Below, piece after piece: positions 9,693 to 18,770 of a DNA stretch of 64,000 nt. The notes below the pieces were generated by a model. That model was not told the DNA's origin. It did no database searches and worked only from the letters and a program-made list of their open reading frames with translations. Origin of the DNA: Pseudomonadota bacterium (lineage in GTDB: Bacteria > Pseudomonadota > Gammaproteobacteria > Burkholderiales > Burkholderiaceae_C); NCBI GenBank assembly GCA_018240985.1, contig JAFEER010000273.1:1-64000 (forward strand), read 5' to 3'. Numbering within the stretch: position 1 is the stretch's first letter; the number at the start of each line of letters is the position of its first letter. Position numbers and translations under genes: made by a program.

Positions 9693-10811
9693 TCAGGCCG
9701 GCAGCGGCTGTGCTGCCGGCGTTGCCGTGGGCCTGTAGGCTGAGTAAGCGGGGTAGTCGGTATAGCCGCGCGTACCACCGCCATAGAGGGCCTCGTCGCC
9801 AGCCTGTGCCAGCGGCCAGTCATGGCGCAGGCGCTCGACCAGATCGGGGTTGGCGATGAAGGGCCGTCCAAACACCACCAGATCGGCCCGCCCCGACGCC
9901 ACGGCCTGTTGCGCCGTCTCGGCGGTAAAGCCCCCGGCCAGAATCAGCGTGCCGCAGTAAGCCGAGCGGAACGATTGCTCGAAAGCGGGCGTGCCCAGGT
10001 GGCTCGCATGGACATAGGCCAGACCACGTTGCGCCAGCGCGCCGGCCAAGGCGAGCCAGGTGGCTTCCTCGCCCTCGAAGGCGTGCAAATCGCCCAGCCG
10101 CGCGAACGGCGAGACGCGCACGCCAACGCGCTTGGAACCGATGTCGGTAGCGACGCCATCGACCGTTTCCAGCAGCAGCCGCAGGCGGTTGGCAATGGGC
10201 GCGCCGCCGTAGGCGTCGCCCCGGGTGTTGAGCCCGCCGTTGATGAACTGCTCGAACAGGAAGCCGTTGCCCGCATGGATTTCCACGCCGTCAAAGCCCG
10301 CGGCCATGGCATTGCGCGCGGCACGGCGGAAGTCCTCGATGACGGCGCGGATGCCCGCGCTGTCCAGCGCCACCGGCTGACTGGCCGGCACCTGGGCAGG
10401 CTGGCCCTCGCCATCCAAGGCTTGCACCATGGTGCGCGCGGCGGCAACGGCCACGGGCGCGACAGGTGCCGCGCCGCCTGCGTGCAGCGAGGTATGGGAG
10501 ATGCGGCCGACATGCCAGAGCTGCACGAAGATGCGCCCGCCCGCGCGGTGCACGGCATCCGTGGTGCGCCGCCATCCCGCGATCTGCTCGGGCGTGTGGA
10601 TGCCCGGCGTGCACAGGTAGCCGCGCCCCTGCGCAGACACCTGGGCGCTTTCCGTGATGATCAGGCCGGCGCCGGCACGCTGCGCGTAGTACAGCGCCAT
10701 CTGCTCCGGCGGGATGGTGTCCGGCGCGCGGGCGCGCGTCATGGGCGCCATGACGATGCGGTTGGCCAGCGTGAGGCCCACCAGGTCATAGGAATCGAAC
10801 AGCGTGGACAT
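9693..10811 (-). CDS. nemA: Alkene reductase, Old Yellow Enzyme family (NemA-like, 372 aa)
   Basis: FMN-containing NAD(P)H-dependent reductase of activated C=C bonds, nitro groups or nitrate esters. The TIM-barrel layout begins [23 protein letters not shown]. The substrate-binding His and Asn are in [14 protein letters not shown], and [12 protein letters not shown] and the C-terminal FMN-phosphate region [15 protein letters not shown] are present. Length is normal for NemA. The start ATG at 10811 has GGAG seven bases upstream. It sits between two luciferase-like genes, suggesting a shared pathway in which reductive and oxidative flavoenzymes act on one class of compound. The symbol is given by family resemblance only. 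Confidence 0.9.
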   Translation of the reverse strand: MSTLFDSYDLVGLTLANRIVMAPMTRARAPDTIPPEQMALYYAQRAGAGLIITESAQVSAQGRGYLCTPGIHTPEQIAGWRRTTDAVHRAGGRIFVQLWHVGRISHTSLHAGGAAPVAPVAVAAARTMVQALDGEGQPAQVPASQPVALDSAGIRAVIEDFRRAARNAMAAGFDGVEIHAGNGFLFEQFINGGLNTRGDAYGGAPIANRLRLLLETVDGVATDIGSKRVGVRVSPFARLGDLHAFEGEEATWLALAGALAQRGLAYVHASHLGTPAFEQSFRSAYCGTLILAGGFTAETAQQAVASGRADLVVFGRPFIANPDLVERLRHDWPLAQAGDEALYGGGTRGYTDYPAYSAYRPTATPAAQPLPA

Positions 10812-10825
10812 GAGTTTCTCCCGCG

Positions 10826-11851
10826 TTACACATGCGAGGGGAAGTGCGGAAGCACGTACTCCGCCAGCTCATCGAGGATTTCGGCGTAGGGCTGGCGGCT
10901 GACCTTGGGGTTCAGCGCGGCGTGGCTCAGACCTGCGGCCTGCGCCCGCTCCAGGTAGTTCACCAAGCCATTGCGCCCCGCACGAAAACCGCCGGGAACG
11001 CGCCGGAACGGCTCATCCGGGTGGCTGCTCAGGTCCAGATAGCCGCCCAGGCTCAGTGGCTTGAAAGCACCCTCGCCCGCAGCAGTCCGCACATGGGCCT
11101 GCCAGTCGTCGGATATCGACTCCAAACCGTCGGGGCTGGGGGTGAATGCCAGCAGGCCGTCGAGGTTTTCCGCCAGCCATGGCGTGCTCTGCTGTGAGCG
11201 GCCTACAGCGATGGACGGAATGCGTCCGAACGGCGGCTTGGGCACCAAGTCCAGTTTGCCGGGAGAACCGCCAAAACGCGCTGAGTGGAAATTGGGGAAG
11301 CTCTGCTCGGTCAGCGTGCGAAACACCGAAAAGGCGTCGCGGTAGCGCTCGCCGCGCGTCTCGAAGTCCAGGCCCAGCATCGGGTAGTCGCTATACCGGT
11401 CGCCCGACGACAGCCCCAACACCAGCCGCCCGCCGCTGAGCTGATCCAGCGTCGCGGCCTGCTTGGCCAGGTACATGGGCTCATGGGTCGGCAGCACGAT
11501 GCCGGTCGTGCCCAGCACGATGTTCTGGGTGGCCGCGGCCAGGTAGCCGATGTAGGTCATCGACTCGAAAATGTGCGCCGTGTCGCCATATTCCGGGTCG
11601 TAGAAGGGCACGTCGCGCATCCACAGCGCGCCAAAGCCCAGCGCATCGGCACGCTGTGCCATGGCCACGTGGTCGCGCATCGTGGGGGCGGGCCGACTCG
11701 GGTGGGTTTCCAGCGGCAGGATCAGGCCGACGGTCAGCGCCCCGGGCCGGAACAGGCGCTGAAAGCCTGGGTGCTGTTGCAGGGCTTCGTGGGGTCGCGG
11801 CGCAACGGCGGGTTGCACCGGGGGCAAGGCATAAGCAAGGGAGGAAGACAT
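10826..11851 (-). CDS. Luciferase-type oxidoreductase, BA3436-like group (341 aa)
   Basis: Second LLM-class flavin oxidoreductase of the cluster, from a different subgroup than the gene at 8659. It shows GLILPLETHPSRPAPTM, GFGALWMRDVPFYDPEYGD, the ATLDQLSGGRLVLGLSSGDR segment typical of F420/FMN-dependent luciferase-like proteins, and a C-terminal LNPKVSRQPYAEILDELAEYVLP. The ATG at 11851 has GGAG nine bases upstream. It is the first structural gene after the LysR regulator and 14 bp ahead of the Old Yellow Enzyme gene. The exact reaction is unknown. Confidence 0.87.
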   Translation of the reverse strand: MSSSLAYALPPVQPAVAPRPHEALQQHPGFQRLFRPGALTVGLILPLETHPSRPAPTMRDHVAMAQRADALGFGALWMRDVPFYDPEYGDTAHIFESMTYIGYLAAATQNIVLGTTGIVLPTHEPMYLAKQAATLDQLSGGRLVLGLSSGDRYSDYPMLGLDFETRGERYRDAFSVFRTLTEQSFPNFHSARFGGSPGKLDLVPKPPFGRIPSIAVGRSQQSTPWLAENLDGLLAFTPSPDGLESISDDWQAHVRTAAGEGAFKPLSLGGYLDLSSHPDEPFRRVPGGFRAGRNGLVNYLERAQAAGLSHAALNPKVSRQPYAEILDELAEYVLPHFPSHV

Positions 11852-11894
11852 CGTGGCAACTCCGGTGGGTGGGTGTTCCCATCAGTGTCATTGA

Positions 11895-11909
11895 ATCCAC
11901 AAAATTGAT
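11895..11909. promoter_or_regulatory. Candidate LysR-type box upstream of the oxidoreductase run
   Basis: ATC-N9-GAT, which fits the T-N11-A layout of LysR-type binding sites, lies in an AT-rich stretch 44-58 bp upstream of the first LLM gene (11852-11972 gap). A decamer TTCCCTGACA at 11961-11970 in the same gap is identical to one arm and spacer of the palindrome at 12910-12927. Assignment is by pattern only. Confidence 0.35.
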
Positions 11910-11972
11910 AAATACTTCCAAATGACCATCACTGGTTCCTTAAAATCCCCATTTTCATCATTCCCTGACAAA

Positions 11973-12884
11973 TCACCGCTCCCAAGGCACGCCATCCTTC
12001 CAGTGCTCGACCAGCAGGTCGATGAAGGCGCGGATGCGCGGCGACAGATGGCGCTTGCTGGGATAGACCACGCGGATCGGGTCGGGCGGCGCGCGAAAGG
12101 GCTTGAGCACTTCCACCAGGGCGCCGGCGCGCAGATCGTTGCCGGTGACGTAGGTCGGCAGATGCAGCAGGCCAACCCCCGCCAGGGCCGCTTCGCGCAT
12201 GGCTTCGGAGCTGTCCATGTTCAGGCGGGCCGCACCTTCGCACAGGTGCAGCCCTTCCGGAGTCTGGTAACGCCAGGGGCTGGGCTGCTCGCCGCTGACG
12301 AAGGCGATGGTGTCGTGACCAGCCAGCTCCTGTGGCGTCAACGGGACGCCCCGGGCCGCCAGATAATCCGGCGCCGCGCAGGTCACGAACTGCTGCCAGG
12401 CCACGGTGCGGGTCAGCAGCTGGGTGTCGTCCTTGGGTTCGCCAATGCGGATGGCGATGTCGAAGCCTTCCTCGACCACATCGACGAAGCGGTCGGTGAA
12501 GCGCACGTCCGCACGCAAATCGGGCCACTGCTTCAGATAGCAGTCCAGCAGCGGCAGGATGTGGCGCTGGCCGAACGACAGGGGCGCCGTGAGCTTGAGC
12601 ATCCCGGCGGGCTGACCACGCCGCACGGCCATCGCGGCCTCCACTTCCTCCAAGTCGTCCAGGATCTGGCGCCAGCGTTCGTACACGGCGCGACCGTCGT
12701 CGGTCAGGCTCAGGGTGCGGGTCGTGCGCTGCAGAAGGCGCGTGGCCAGCCGCGCCTCCAGCCGCGCCACGCTCTTGCCCACGGCCGAGCGGGTCAGGCC
12801 GAGGGCCGAGGCCGCCGCGGTGAAGCTGCCGGTTTTGACGGCGAAGACAAAGGCGGTGATGTCGCCGAGGCGGTTGGGTTCCAT
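11973..12884 (-). CDS. LysR family transcriptional regulator (303 aa)
   Basis: DNA-binding protein with an N-terminal winged helix-turn-helix (about residues 1-60; FTAAASALGLTRSAVGKSVARLE) and a periplasmic-binding-protein-like effector domain. The region LIRVVYPSKRHLSPRIRAFIDLLVEHW at the C-terminus is typical of the CrgA-like LysR group. The ATG at 12884 (MEPNRLGDITAF) has AGGA nine bases upstream; the in-frame GTG at 12905 is less likely. It is upstream of and co-directional with the flavoenzyme run, and divergent from the NTF2-like gene, with a clear inverted repeat in the shared gap. It probably controls both sides. Confidence 0.93.
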   Translation of the reverse strand: MEPNRLGDITAFVFAVKTGSFTAAASALGLTRSAVGKSVARLEARLATRLLQRTTRTLSLTDDGRAVYERWRQILDDLEEVEAAMAVRRGQPAGMLKLTAPLSFGQRHILPLLDCYLKQWPDLRADVRFTDRFVDVVEEGFDIAIRIGEPKDDTQLLTRTVAWQQFVTCAAPDYLAARGVPLTPQELAGHDTIAFVSGEQPSPWRYQTPEGLHLCEGAARLNMDSSEAMREAALAGVGLLHLPTYVTGNDLRAGALVEVLKPFRAPPDPIRVVYPSKRHLSPRIRAFIDLLVEHWKDGVPWER

Positions 12885-12909
12885 GTCGATAAATCCTGTG
12901 GGCACATGC

Positions 12910-12927
12910 GTTCCCTGACATGGGAAC
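12910..12927. promoter_or_regulatory. Inverted repeat, probable LysR operator between divergent genes
   Basis: Perfect inverted repeat GTTCCC-TGACAT-GGGAAC in the 140-bp gap between the LysR gene (start 12884, minus strand) and the NTF2-like gene (start 13025, plus strand). It fits the T-N11-A style of LysR operators. Further TTCCC half-sites follow at 12931-12936 and at 11961. The gap is AT-richer than the surroundings, as expected for paired promoters. Confidence 0.5.
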
Positions 12928-13024
12928 CTATTTCCCTAATGATCTATTTATTCTTGTCACTTGTCCAAACGAAAGACATATCAAGTCAGCGCACCGCACA
13001 GCCCTGCGCAATGGAGCCCCCGAA

Positions 13025-13960
13025 ATGACACCGACGAACACACGCCAGACCCTTCTCGATCTGCTGGACGCCTTCTGCGACACCTGGGCCGGTACAAGCT
13101 CCATGCCGGTGGCCGATTGGCTGGCCGACGACGTGGAGTGGTTCAGCAGCCACCGTGGCGACGCGCGCGGACGCGAGGCGGTGCTGCGCCTGCTGCGCGA
13201 AGACTTCGCAGGTCTGACCGTCCAGATCGCCGCTGCCAACCGCGTGCCGCGGGCCAGCCATGACGAATATCTGATCGGTGCCTATCTCCATGGAGAGGCG
13301 CGGCACGGCACCGATGCAGCCCAGACGGAACCCGCAGCCTTCGGCGGCGTGATCATCCTGAGCTTTGAGCAAGGCCAGGAACGCCTGCGCATCCGCCGCA
13401 TCCGCTACCAGCTCAACTGGCTTCAGGGCAACGTCGGTTTGCTGTCGCACTGGAAGGTTCCGCCGATGGACAGGTTGTGGAAGCCGGGCGATGCACCACC
13501 CACCATAGTCAGCGAGTTGGACGCGCCCTGGCATCGCATCGTTGATTCGACGCTGGAAACCAGTGATGAGCAAGCCATCGCTGAAGCGTGGTTCCGCTAT
13601 GCCTGGGCGCTGGATCAGGCGGACTATGCGCTCTTCGAGGGCAGCTTCAGCGACGATGTGGAAGCGGAACTGACGCCCATGGGCCGCATGCAGGGCCGGC
13701 GCACGCTGGTCGGCACGCTCAAGGCGTTTCGCATGCCCTGGCCGTGGATGAAGCACTGCGGCGAGCCAATCCGGATCAACATCGAGGACGGCGGGCGCAG
13801 CGCAAAGATGATCCTGGGCCGCATCATGCCCGGCCAGACGCAAACGCCCGAAGGCAAGCGCTTGTACGGTGCCCACTACAACATCGAGGCGGTGCGGGGC
13901 GATGGGCAACTCTGGCGCATCCGCCGCATGGACTATGTGCCGGGCTGGATCAGCGTCTGA
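13025..13960 (+). CDS. Tandem NTF2/SnoaL-like domain protein (311 aa)
   Basis: The protein appears to consist of two alpha+beta NTF2-like halves: residues about 1-150 (TRQTLLDLLDAFCDTWAG...DWLADDVEWFSSH...GREAVLRLL) and about 165-311 (AWFRYAWALDQADYALFEGSFSDDVEAELT...GRRTLVGTLKAFR...WRIRRMDYVPGW). Each half has the helix-then-pocket pattern of SnoaL-like isomerases, hydrolases or carrier proteins. The ATG at 13025 has GGAG eight bases upstream. It is divergent from the LysR gene, and its position suggests it works with the flavoenzyme run. There is no signal peptide. The reaction is unknown; a binding or isomerase step on a small hydrophobic molecule is inference. Confidence 0.8.
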   Translation: MTPTNTRQTLLDLLDAFCDTWAGTSSMPVADWLADDVEWFSSHRGDARGREAVLRLLREDFAGLTVQIAAANRVPRASHDEYLIGAYLHGEARHGTDAAQTEPAAFGGVIILSFEQGQERLRIRRIRYQLNWLQGNVGLLSHWKVPPMDRLWKPGDAPPTIVSELDAPWHRIVDSTLETSDEQAIAEAWFRYAWALDQADYALFEGSFSDDVEAELTPMGRMQGRRTLVGTLKAFRMPWPWMKHCGEPIRINIEDGGRSAKMILGRIMPGQTQTPEGKRLYGAHYNIEAVRGDGQLWRIRRMDYVPGWISV

Positions 13961-14012
13961 GAAGGTGGGAGCGCCATTCCGGACTGGGCTGCGCAACAAA
14001 TCCCACCAGGCG

Positions 14013-14037
14013 AAAAAAAACCGCTGTGATTCAGCGG
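14013..14037 (-). terminator. Rho-independent terminator of the second yebC-like gene
   Basis: Stem CCGCTG (14021-14026) / CAGCGG (14032-14037) with a five-base loop. On the minus strand it is followed directly by eight T residues (14013-14020). It lies 26 bp beyond the stop codon of the YebC paralogue. On the plus strand the stem could also help end the NTF2-like transcript, though the T-run there is poor. Confidence 0.8.
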
Positions 14038-14062
14038 CTTTGTTGTTGAGAAGGCCGGTGCC

Positions 14063-14767
14063 TCAATCCACCAGCCCCACAAACAGGTTCTGCACGTCGT
14101 CGTTGTTCTCTATGCCGGCCAGGAAGGCCTGCACCTCCTCCTGCGCCTCGGGCGACAGGCTGGCCATGCTCACCGGGTTCCTGGCCTTGTAGCCCAGCTT
14201 GGCCGACAGCACCTTGAAGCCGAACCCGGGCAGCGCCTTGGCGACGGCGTCCAGATCCGAGGGATCGGTCAGGAACAGGGTCTGGCCTTCTTCCTCGCCG
14301 GGCTCGAAGTCCTGCGCCCCGGCCTCGATGGCGGCCAGCTCGGCGTCGGCGCCGGGCTGCGCGGGCTCGCCCTCGATCATGCCGACATGGTCGAAGTCCC
14401 AGGCCACGGCGCTCATCTGGCCCTTGCGGAAGCACACGCGCATCTCGGGCGCCGTGCGGTTCACGTTGTCGGTCAGGCATTCCACCATCACCGGCACCTG
14501 GTGCGGCGCAAAGCCTTCGTAGATCACGTGCTCGTAATTCACTGCGTCGGCGCCGACGCCCGAGCCCTTCTTGATGGCGCGCTCCAGCGTTTCCTTGGGC
14601 ATGGACGCCTTGCGCGCCGCCTCCACGGCCAGGCGCAGGCGCGAGTTGCCGGCCGGGTCTGCCCCCGCGCGTGCGGCGACGATGATTTCCTTGGCCAGCT
14701 TTCCAAAAAGCTTGCCCTTGGCATCGGCGACCAGCGCCTTGCCCTTTGCCTTCCATTGCGCGCCCAT
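14063..14767 (-). CDS. YebC-like protein, second paralogue (234 aa)
   Basis: Full-length YebC/PmpR-family protein of the YeeN-like subgroup. The N-terminus is [19 protein letters not shown] in place of [10 protein letters not shown], then [33 protein letters not shown] aligns with the family core. It ends at [14 protein letters not shown]. The ATG at 14767 is chosen because the longer upstream frame has no family similarity. It is divergent from upp (175 bp apart). Together with the gene at 1200 it gives the genome at least two YebC-type proteins, as in E. coli (YebC and YeeN). Specific targets cannot be inferred. Confidence 0.92.
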   Translation of the reverse strand: MGAQWKAKGKALVADAKGKLFGKLAKEIIVAARAGADPAGNSRLRLAVEAARKASMPKETLERAIKKGSGVGADAVNYEHVIYEGFAPHQVPVMVECLTDNVNRTAPEMRVCFRKGQMSAVAWDFDHVGMIEGEPAQPGADAELAAIEAGAQDFEPGEEEGQTLFLTDPSDLDAVAKALPGFGFKVLSAKLGYKARNPVSMASLSPEAQEEVQAFLAGIENNDDVQNLFVGLVD

Positions 14768-14942
14768 GGCTGTGAATCCTTTGCTTGGAGCCAACAAAAA
14801 ATGCGGCCCGGGGCCGCGTCGCCACAGTGTAAACCTGTCGTTCATGCCTGGCTGGTTTGGCGAGAGCGCCTTTTGCGTGCGCACCTGCGGCAAAATTTCA
14901 GTTTTACAAACCTCATTCCCCTTCCAAAAGAGGCACCCGCCC

Positions 14943-15572
<630 letters not shown>

Positions 15573-15624
15573 GCAAGAGGCCGTGTGGGTTCAACACCAA
15601 CGCATCGGCACAAACTTCATAACC

Positions 15625-17907
15625 ATGAGCATTCACGCCCCTGACCGCTCCAGCCTGCTCATCCTGTCCATCCTGCCCATCCTCGTGTCACTGGCCTGCC
15701 TGGCCATGCATGGGGCTGCCCAGGCACAGACGGGAGCACAGGCGCATGCGACCTTGCCGACCGTGGTGGTGAGCGGCTCCAGCCAGAACAACCTGCTGGC
15801 CGACGACCTGCCGTTGAGCGCCGAGGTCATCGAGGGCCAGAGCCTGAGCGACCAGCAAGTCCACACGCTGCGCCAGGCGCTGCAGGACTTGCCCAACACC
15901 GCCGTGCGCAGCGCGCCGACGCGCCTGGCCGTCGGCGCCGGTTCGGCGGCCTTTGCGCGCGACGGCAACATGGGCATCAACATCCGCGGCCTGGGCGGCA
16001 ACCGCGTGCTGATGACGGTGGACGGCATCCGCCTGCCGCGCAGCTACGTGTCGCGCTCGGCCATGTTCGACCGCGAATATCTGTCGCTGGAACTGTTCAA
16101 ACGCATCGACGTGATCCGCGGCCCGGCCTCGGCCCAGTACGGCGGCGATGGCATGGCGGGCGTGGTGAACTTTGTCACGCACGACCCGATGGACTTCCTG
16201 CGCACGGCCGAGGGCGAAGCACCCAAGACCCTGGGCGGGCGTGTGGCCGCCGGCTGGAGCGAGGACGATCACGGCTACTACGCCGCCGGCACCGTTGCCG
16301 CCAAGGCCAGCGACAGCCTGCAGTGGATGCTGACGGCCACCGGACGCCAGTCGCATGCCCTGGACAACATGGGCAGCAACTTTGCCGCAAACAGCAACCG
16401 CACCCGCCCCGACCCGGCTGATTACAACGATGGCTCGGTGCTCGGCAAGGTGGTGCTGCACCCGAGCAGCACGCAGCGCCACATCTTCACGCTGGATCAC
16501 ACGCAGAAGAAGTCTGATTTCGACCTGCTGTCCAGCCGCTCGCCCGGTATTCCACCCCGCCCCGCCGACGTCCTGGGTGAGGACGCACGCACCAAGATCA
16601 AGCGCGACCGCCTGGCCTGGGACGGGCGCTTTGGCATCAGCACCGCCTGGGCGGATCACCTGCGCACCGTGGTGGCGCTGCAGGACGCGAGCTCGCGGCG
16701 CATCGGCAACAGCGATCTGCGCAGTGGCGTGCACCGCATACGCGACAACCGCTATGAGGAGCGCAGCTGGCAGCTTGGCCTGCAGGCCGACAAGGTGTTG
16801 CGCCAGGGCGACTGGTCGCACCGCATCGTCTACGGCCTCGACTACGCGCGCAGCAAGATCAGCAACCTGTACGACGGCCAGGCGCCGCTGCCGCCCGAGA
16901 TCTTTCCGCTCAAGCGCTTCCCGGACACGCGCCAGACCAGCAGCGGCCTGTACGTGCAGGACGAAAGCGTGTATGGCGACTGGACGATCACGCCGGGCCT
17001 GCGCATCGATCACTTCGCCATCGACGTGACCAGCCAGAACCTGTACTTCCCACCGGCGCCGCAGCCCGGCAAGTCGCTTTCAGGCACCGCTGCCTTACCC
17101 AAGCTCGGCCTGCTCTACCGCGCCACATCCGAATGGAGCGTTTTCGGCCAGTACGCCACCGGCTACCGCGCACCCGACGCGGGCCAGGTGAATGATCGCT
17201 TCGAGGCCGTTGCGCTGGGCGTGACCAACATCATCATCGCCAACCCCAACCTGCAGCCCGAGCGCAGCCGCGGCGTGGAGCTGGGCGTGCGTGGGCGCTT
17301 TGATCGCCTGAGCGTGGATCTGGTGGGTTTTGCCAACCGCTATTCCAACCTGATCGAGGATGCACGCCTCATCAACAAGACCGCGACGGCGCAGACCTTC
17401 CAGGCGGTGAACATCGCCCGTGCGCGCATCCACGGCGTCGAGCTCAAGGGCGGCTATGACTGGGGCAACCTGGGCCCTGGGCGCCTGCGCAACACCTTTG
17501 CCTGGGGCGTGACATGCGGCACCGACAAGACCACGAACAGCCCGCTGAACTCCATCACGCCAATGCAGATCGCGCTGGGCCTGCGCTACGACACTGCCCC
17601 CTGGAGCGTGTATGCCGACCTGCGCCACTACGCTGCCAAGAGGGACAAGGACATCGATCTGGTGTCCATAGGCAACAGCAAGGCCGGAACCACCCAGTTC
17701 GCCACGCCCGCCGCGACCACGCTGGACGTGGGCGCGCAGTGGCGCTTGACCAAGACCGTGCGGCTGAACGTGGCGCTGAACAACCTGACCAACCGCAAGT
17801 ACTGGTTGTGGCCCGACGTCTACGCCCAGCCCGCAGGCTCGCCCACCATCGATGCCTATACCCAGCCCGGCCGCAACGCGCGCGTATCGCTGGTGGCTGA
17901 CTTTTAA
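15625..17907 (+). CDS. TonB-dependent outer-membrane receptor, heme/hemoglobin-type (760 aa)
   Basis: Outer-membrane active transporter driven by TonB. A signal peptide covers about residues 1-34 (hydrophobic LLILSILPILVSLACLAM, cleavage near AQAQT). A plug domain follows with VVVSGS (TonB-box-like), NIRGLGGNRVLMTVDGIRLP, RIDVIRGPASAQYGGDGMAGVVNFVTHDP, then a 22-strand-type barrel ending in the C-terminal phenylalanine VSLVADF. The plug sequence resembles the hemoglobin/transferrin/lactoferrin receptor family. No heme ABC genes, ECF sigma or recognisable Fur box are next to it. The start ATG at 15625 gives the signal peptide. It ends overlapping the sirtuin gene's stop codon by two bases. Confidence 0.9.
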   Translation: MSIHAPDRSSLLILSILPILVSLACLAMHGAAQAQTGAQAHATLPTVVVSGSSQNNLLADDLPLSAEVIEGQSLSDQQVHTLRQALQDLPNTAVRSAPTRLAVGAGSAAFARDGNMGINIRGLGGNRVLMTVDGIRLPRSYVSRSAMFDREYLSLELFKRIDVIRGPASAQYGGDGMAGVVNFVTHDPMDFLRTAEGEAPKTLGGRVAAGWSEDDHGYYAAGTVAAKASDSLQWMLTATGRQSHALDNMGSNFAANSNRTRPDPADYNDGSVLGKVVLHPSSTQRHIFTLDHTQKKSDFDLLSSRSPGIPPRPADVLGEDARTKIKRDRLAWDGRFGISTAWADHLRTVVALQDASSRRIGNSDLRSGVHRIRDNRYEERSWQLGLQADKVLRQGDWSHRIVYGLDYARSKISNLYDGQAPLPPEIFPLKRFPDTRQTSSGLYVQDESVYGDWTITPGLRIDHFAIDVTSQNLYFPPAPQPGKSLSGTAALPKLGLLYRATSEWSVFGQYATGYRAPDAGQVNDRFEAVALGVTNIIIANPNLQPERSRGVELGVRGRFDRLSVDLVGFANRYSNLIEDARLINKTATAQTFQAVNIARARIHGVELKGGYDWGNLGPGRLRNTFAWGVTCGTDKTTNSPLNSITPMQIALGLRYDTAPWSVYADLRHYAAKRDKDIDLVSIGNSKAGTTQFATPAATTLDVGAQWRLTKTVRLNVALNNLTNRKYWLWPDVYAQPAGSPTIDAYTQPGRNARVSLVADF

Positions 17908-18770
17908 GAAGCCGAGAAACCGTCTGCGACGGCCTGCAGCGCCTGGCCGACGTCCTGCTCGACTTTGAGTGCCAGCACGGCGTCGGCACGCGTGCGGCCC
18001 TGGTTCACGGCCGCCACGGGCAGGCCGCGCTGCACCGCCGCCTGCACGAAGCGGTAGCCCGAATACACCATCAGGGACGAACCGGCGACGAGCACGGCAT
18101 CGGCCCGCTCAAGAGCCGCATGCGCCGCATCGACACGCCCGCGCGGCACGTTTTCGCCAAAGAACACCACGTCGGGTTTCAGCGGCCCGTTGCCGCAGTG
18201 CGCGCAGGCCGGCACCTCGAAGCCTGAAAAGTCACGCCCCTCCAGGTCGGCATCGCCATCGGGCGCGGCCGCTGCCTGCAGCTCTGCCCACGCGGGGTTG
18301 CGCCGCAGCAGCTCGGCCTGCAGGGCGGCGCGCGGGCTGCGCGTCTCGCAATGCATGCAGCGCACCTCGTCCACGCGCCCATGCAGATCGACGACCTGCC
18401 GGCTGCCCGCGGCCTGGTGCAGGCCGTCCACGTTCTGGGTCACGAGCAGCTCGATGCGGCCAGCCCCCTCCAATGCCGCCAGCGCCCTGTGCGCGGCGCC
18501 GGGGCGCGCATGCGCCATCACCGGCCAGCCTACCAGGCTACGCGCCCAGTAGCGCCGGCGCGTGGCCATGTCGCCCATGAAGGCCTGGTAGGTCACAGGT
18601 TGGGGGCGCTTCCAGTTGCCGTCCACATCGCGGTAGTCCGGTATGCCGGCCGCCGTGCTGCAGCCAGCGCCAGTGATCACGAACAGGCGTGGGTGGCGAC
18701 GCACGAAGGACTGCAGTGCCTGCAATGCAGCATCAGTCCATGCCGGGGGCGATGCTTTCAGCATAGTCAT
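17904..18770 (-). CDS. NAD-dependent protein deacylase, class II sirtuin (288 aa)
   Basis: Sir2-family enzyme removing acyl groups from lysine with NAD. The Rossmann NAD site is FVITGAGCSTAAGIPDYRDVDG. Catalytic motif TQNVDGLHQAAGS, active His in VVDLHGRVDEV, and two zinc-finger Cys pairs (CMHC and CAHC) are all present. The PDYRD and GSRQV features resemble the SIRT4-like class II. ATG at 18770 is preferred (GGAAG six bases upstream), overlapping the end of sbcB by 38 bp, so translation is probably coupled. SIRT4-like enzymes can act on lipoyl-lysine, but no substrate can be read from the sequence. Confidence 0.92.
   Translation of the reverse strand: MTMLKASPPAWTDAALQALQSFVRRHPRLFVITGAGCSTAAGIPDYRDVDGNWKRPQPVTYQAFMGDMATRRRYWARSLVGWPVMAHARPGAAHRALAALEGAGRIELLVTQNVDGLHQAAGSRQVVDLHGRVDEVRCMHCETRSPRAALQAELLRRNPAWAELQAAAAPDGDADLEGRDFSGFEVPACAHCGNGPLKPDVVFFGENVPRGRVDAAHAALERADAVLVAGSSLMVYSGYRFVQAAVQRGLPVAAVNQGRTRADAVLALKVEQDVGQALQAVADGFSAS

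Noticed and set aside
13011..13028. Five-codon micro-ORF (MEPPK) overlapping the NTF2-like start as ATGA
   Set aside because: The overlap is neat, but the GGAG inside it is better explained as the ribosome site of the NTF2-like gene; nothing shows the micro-ORF is translated.
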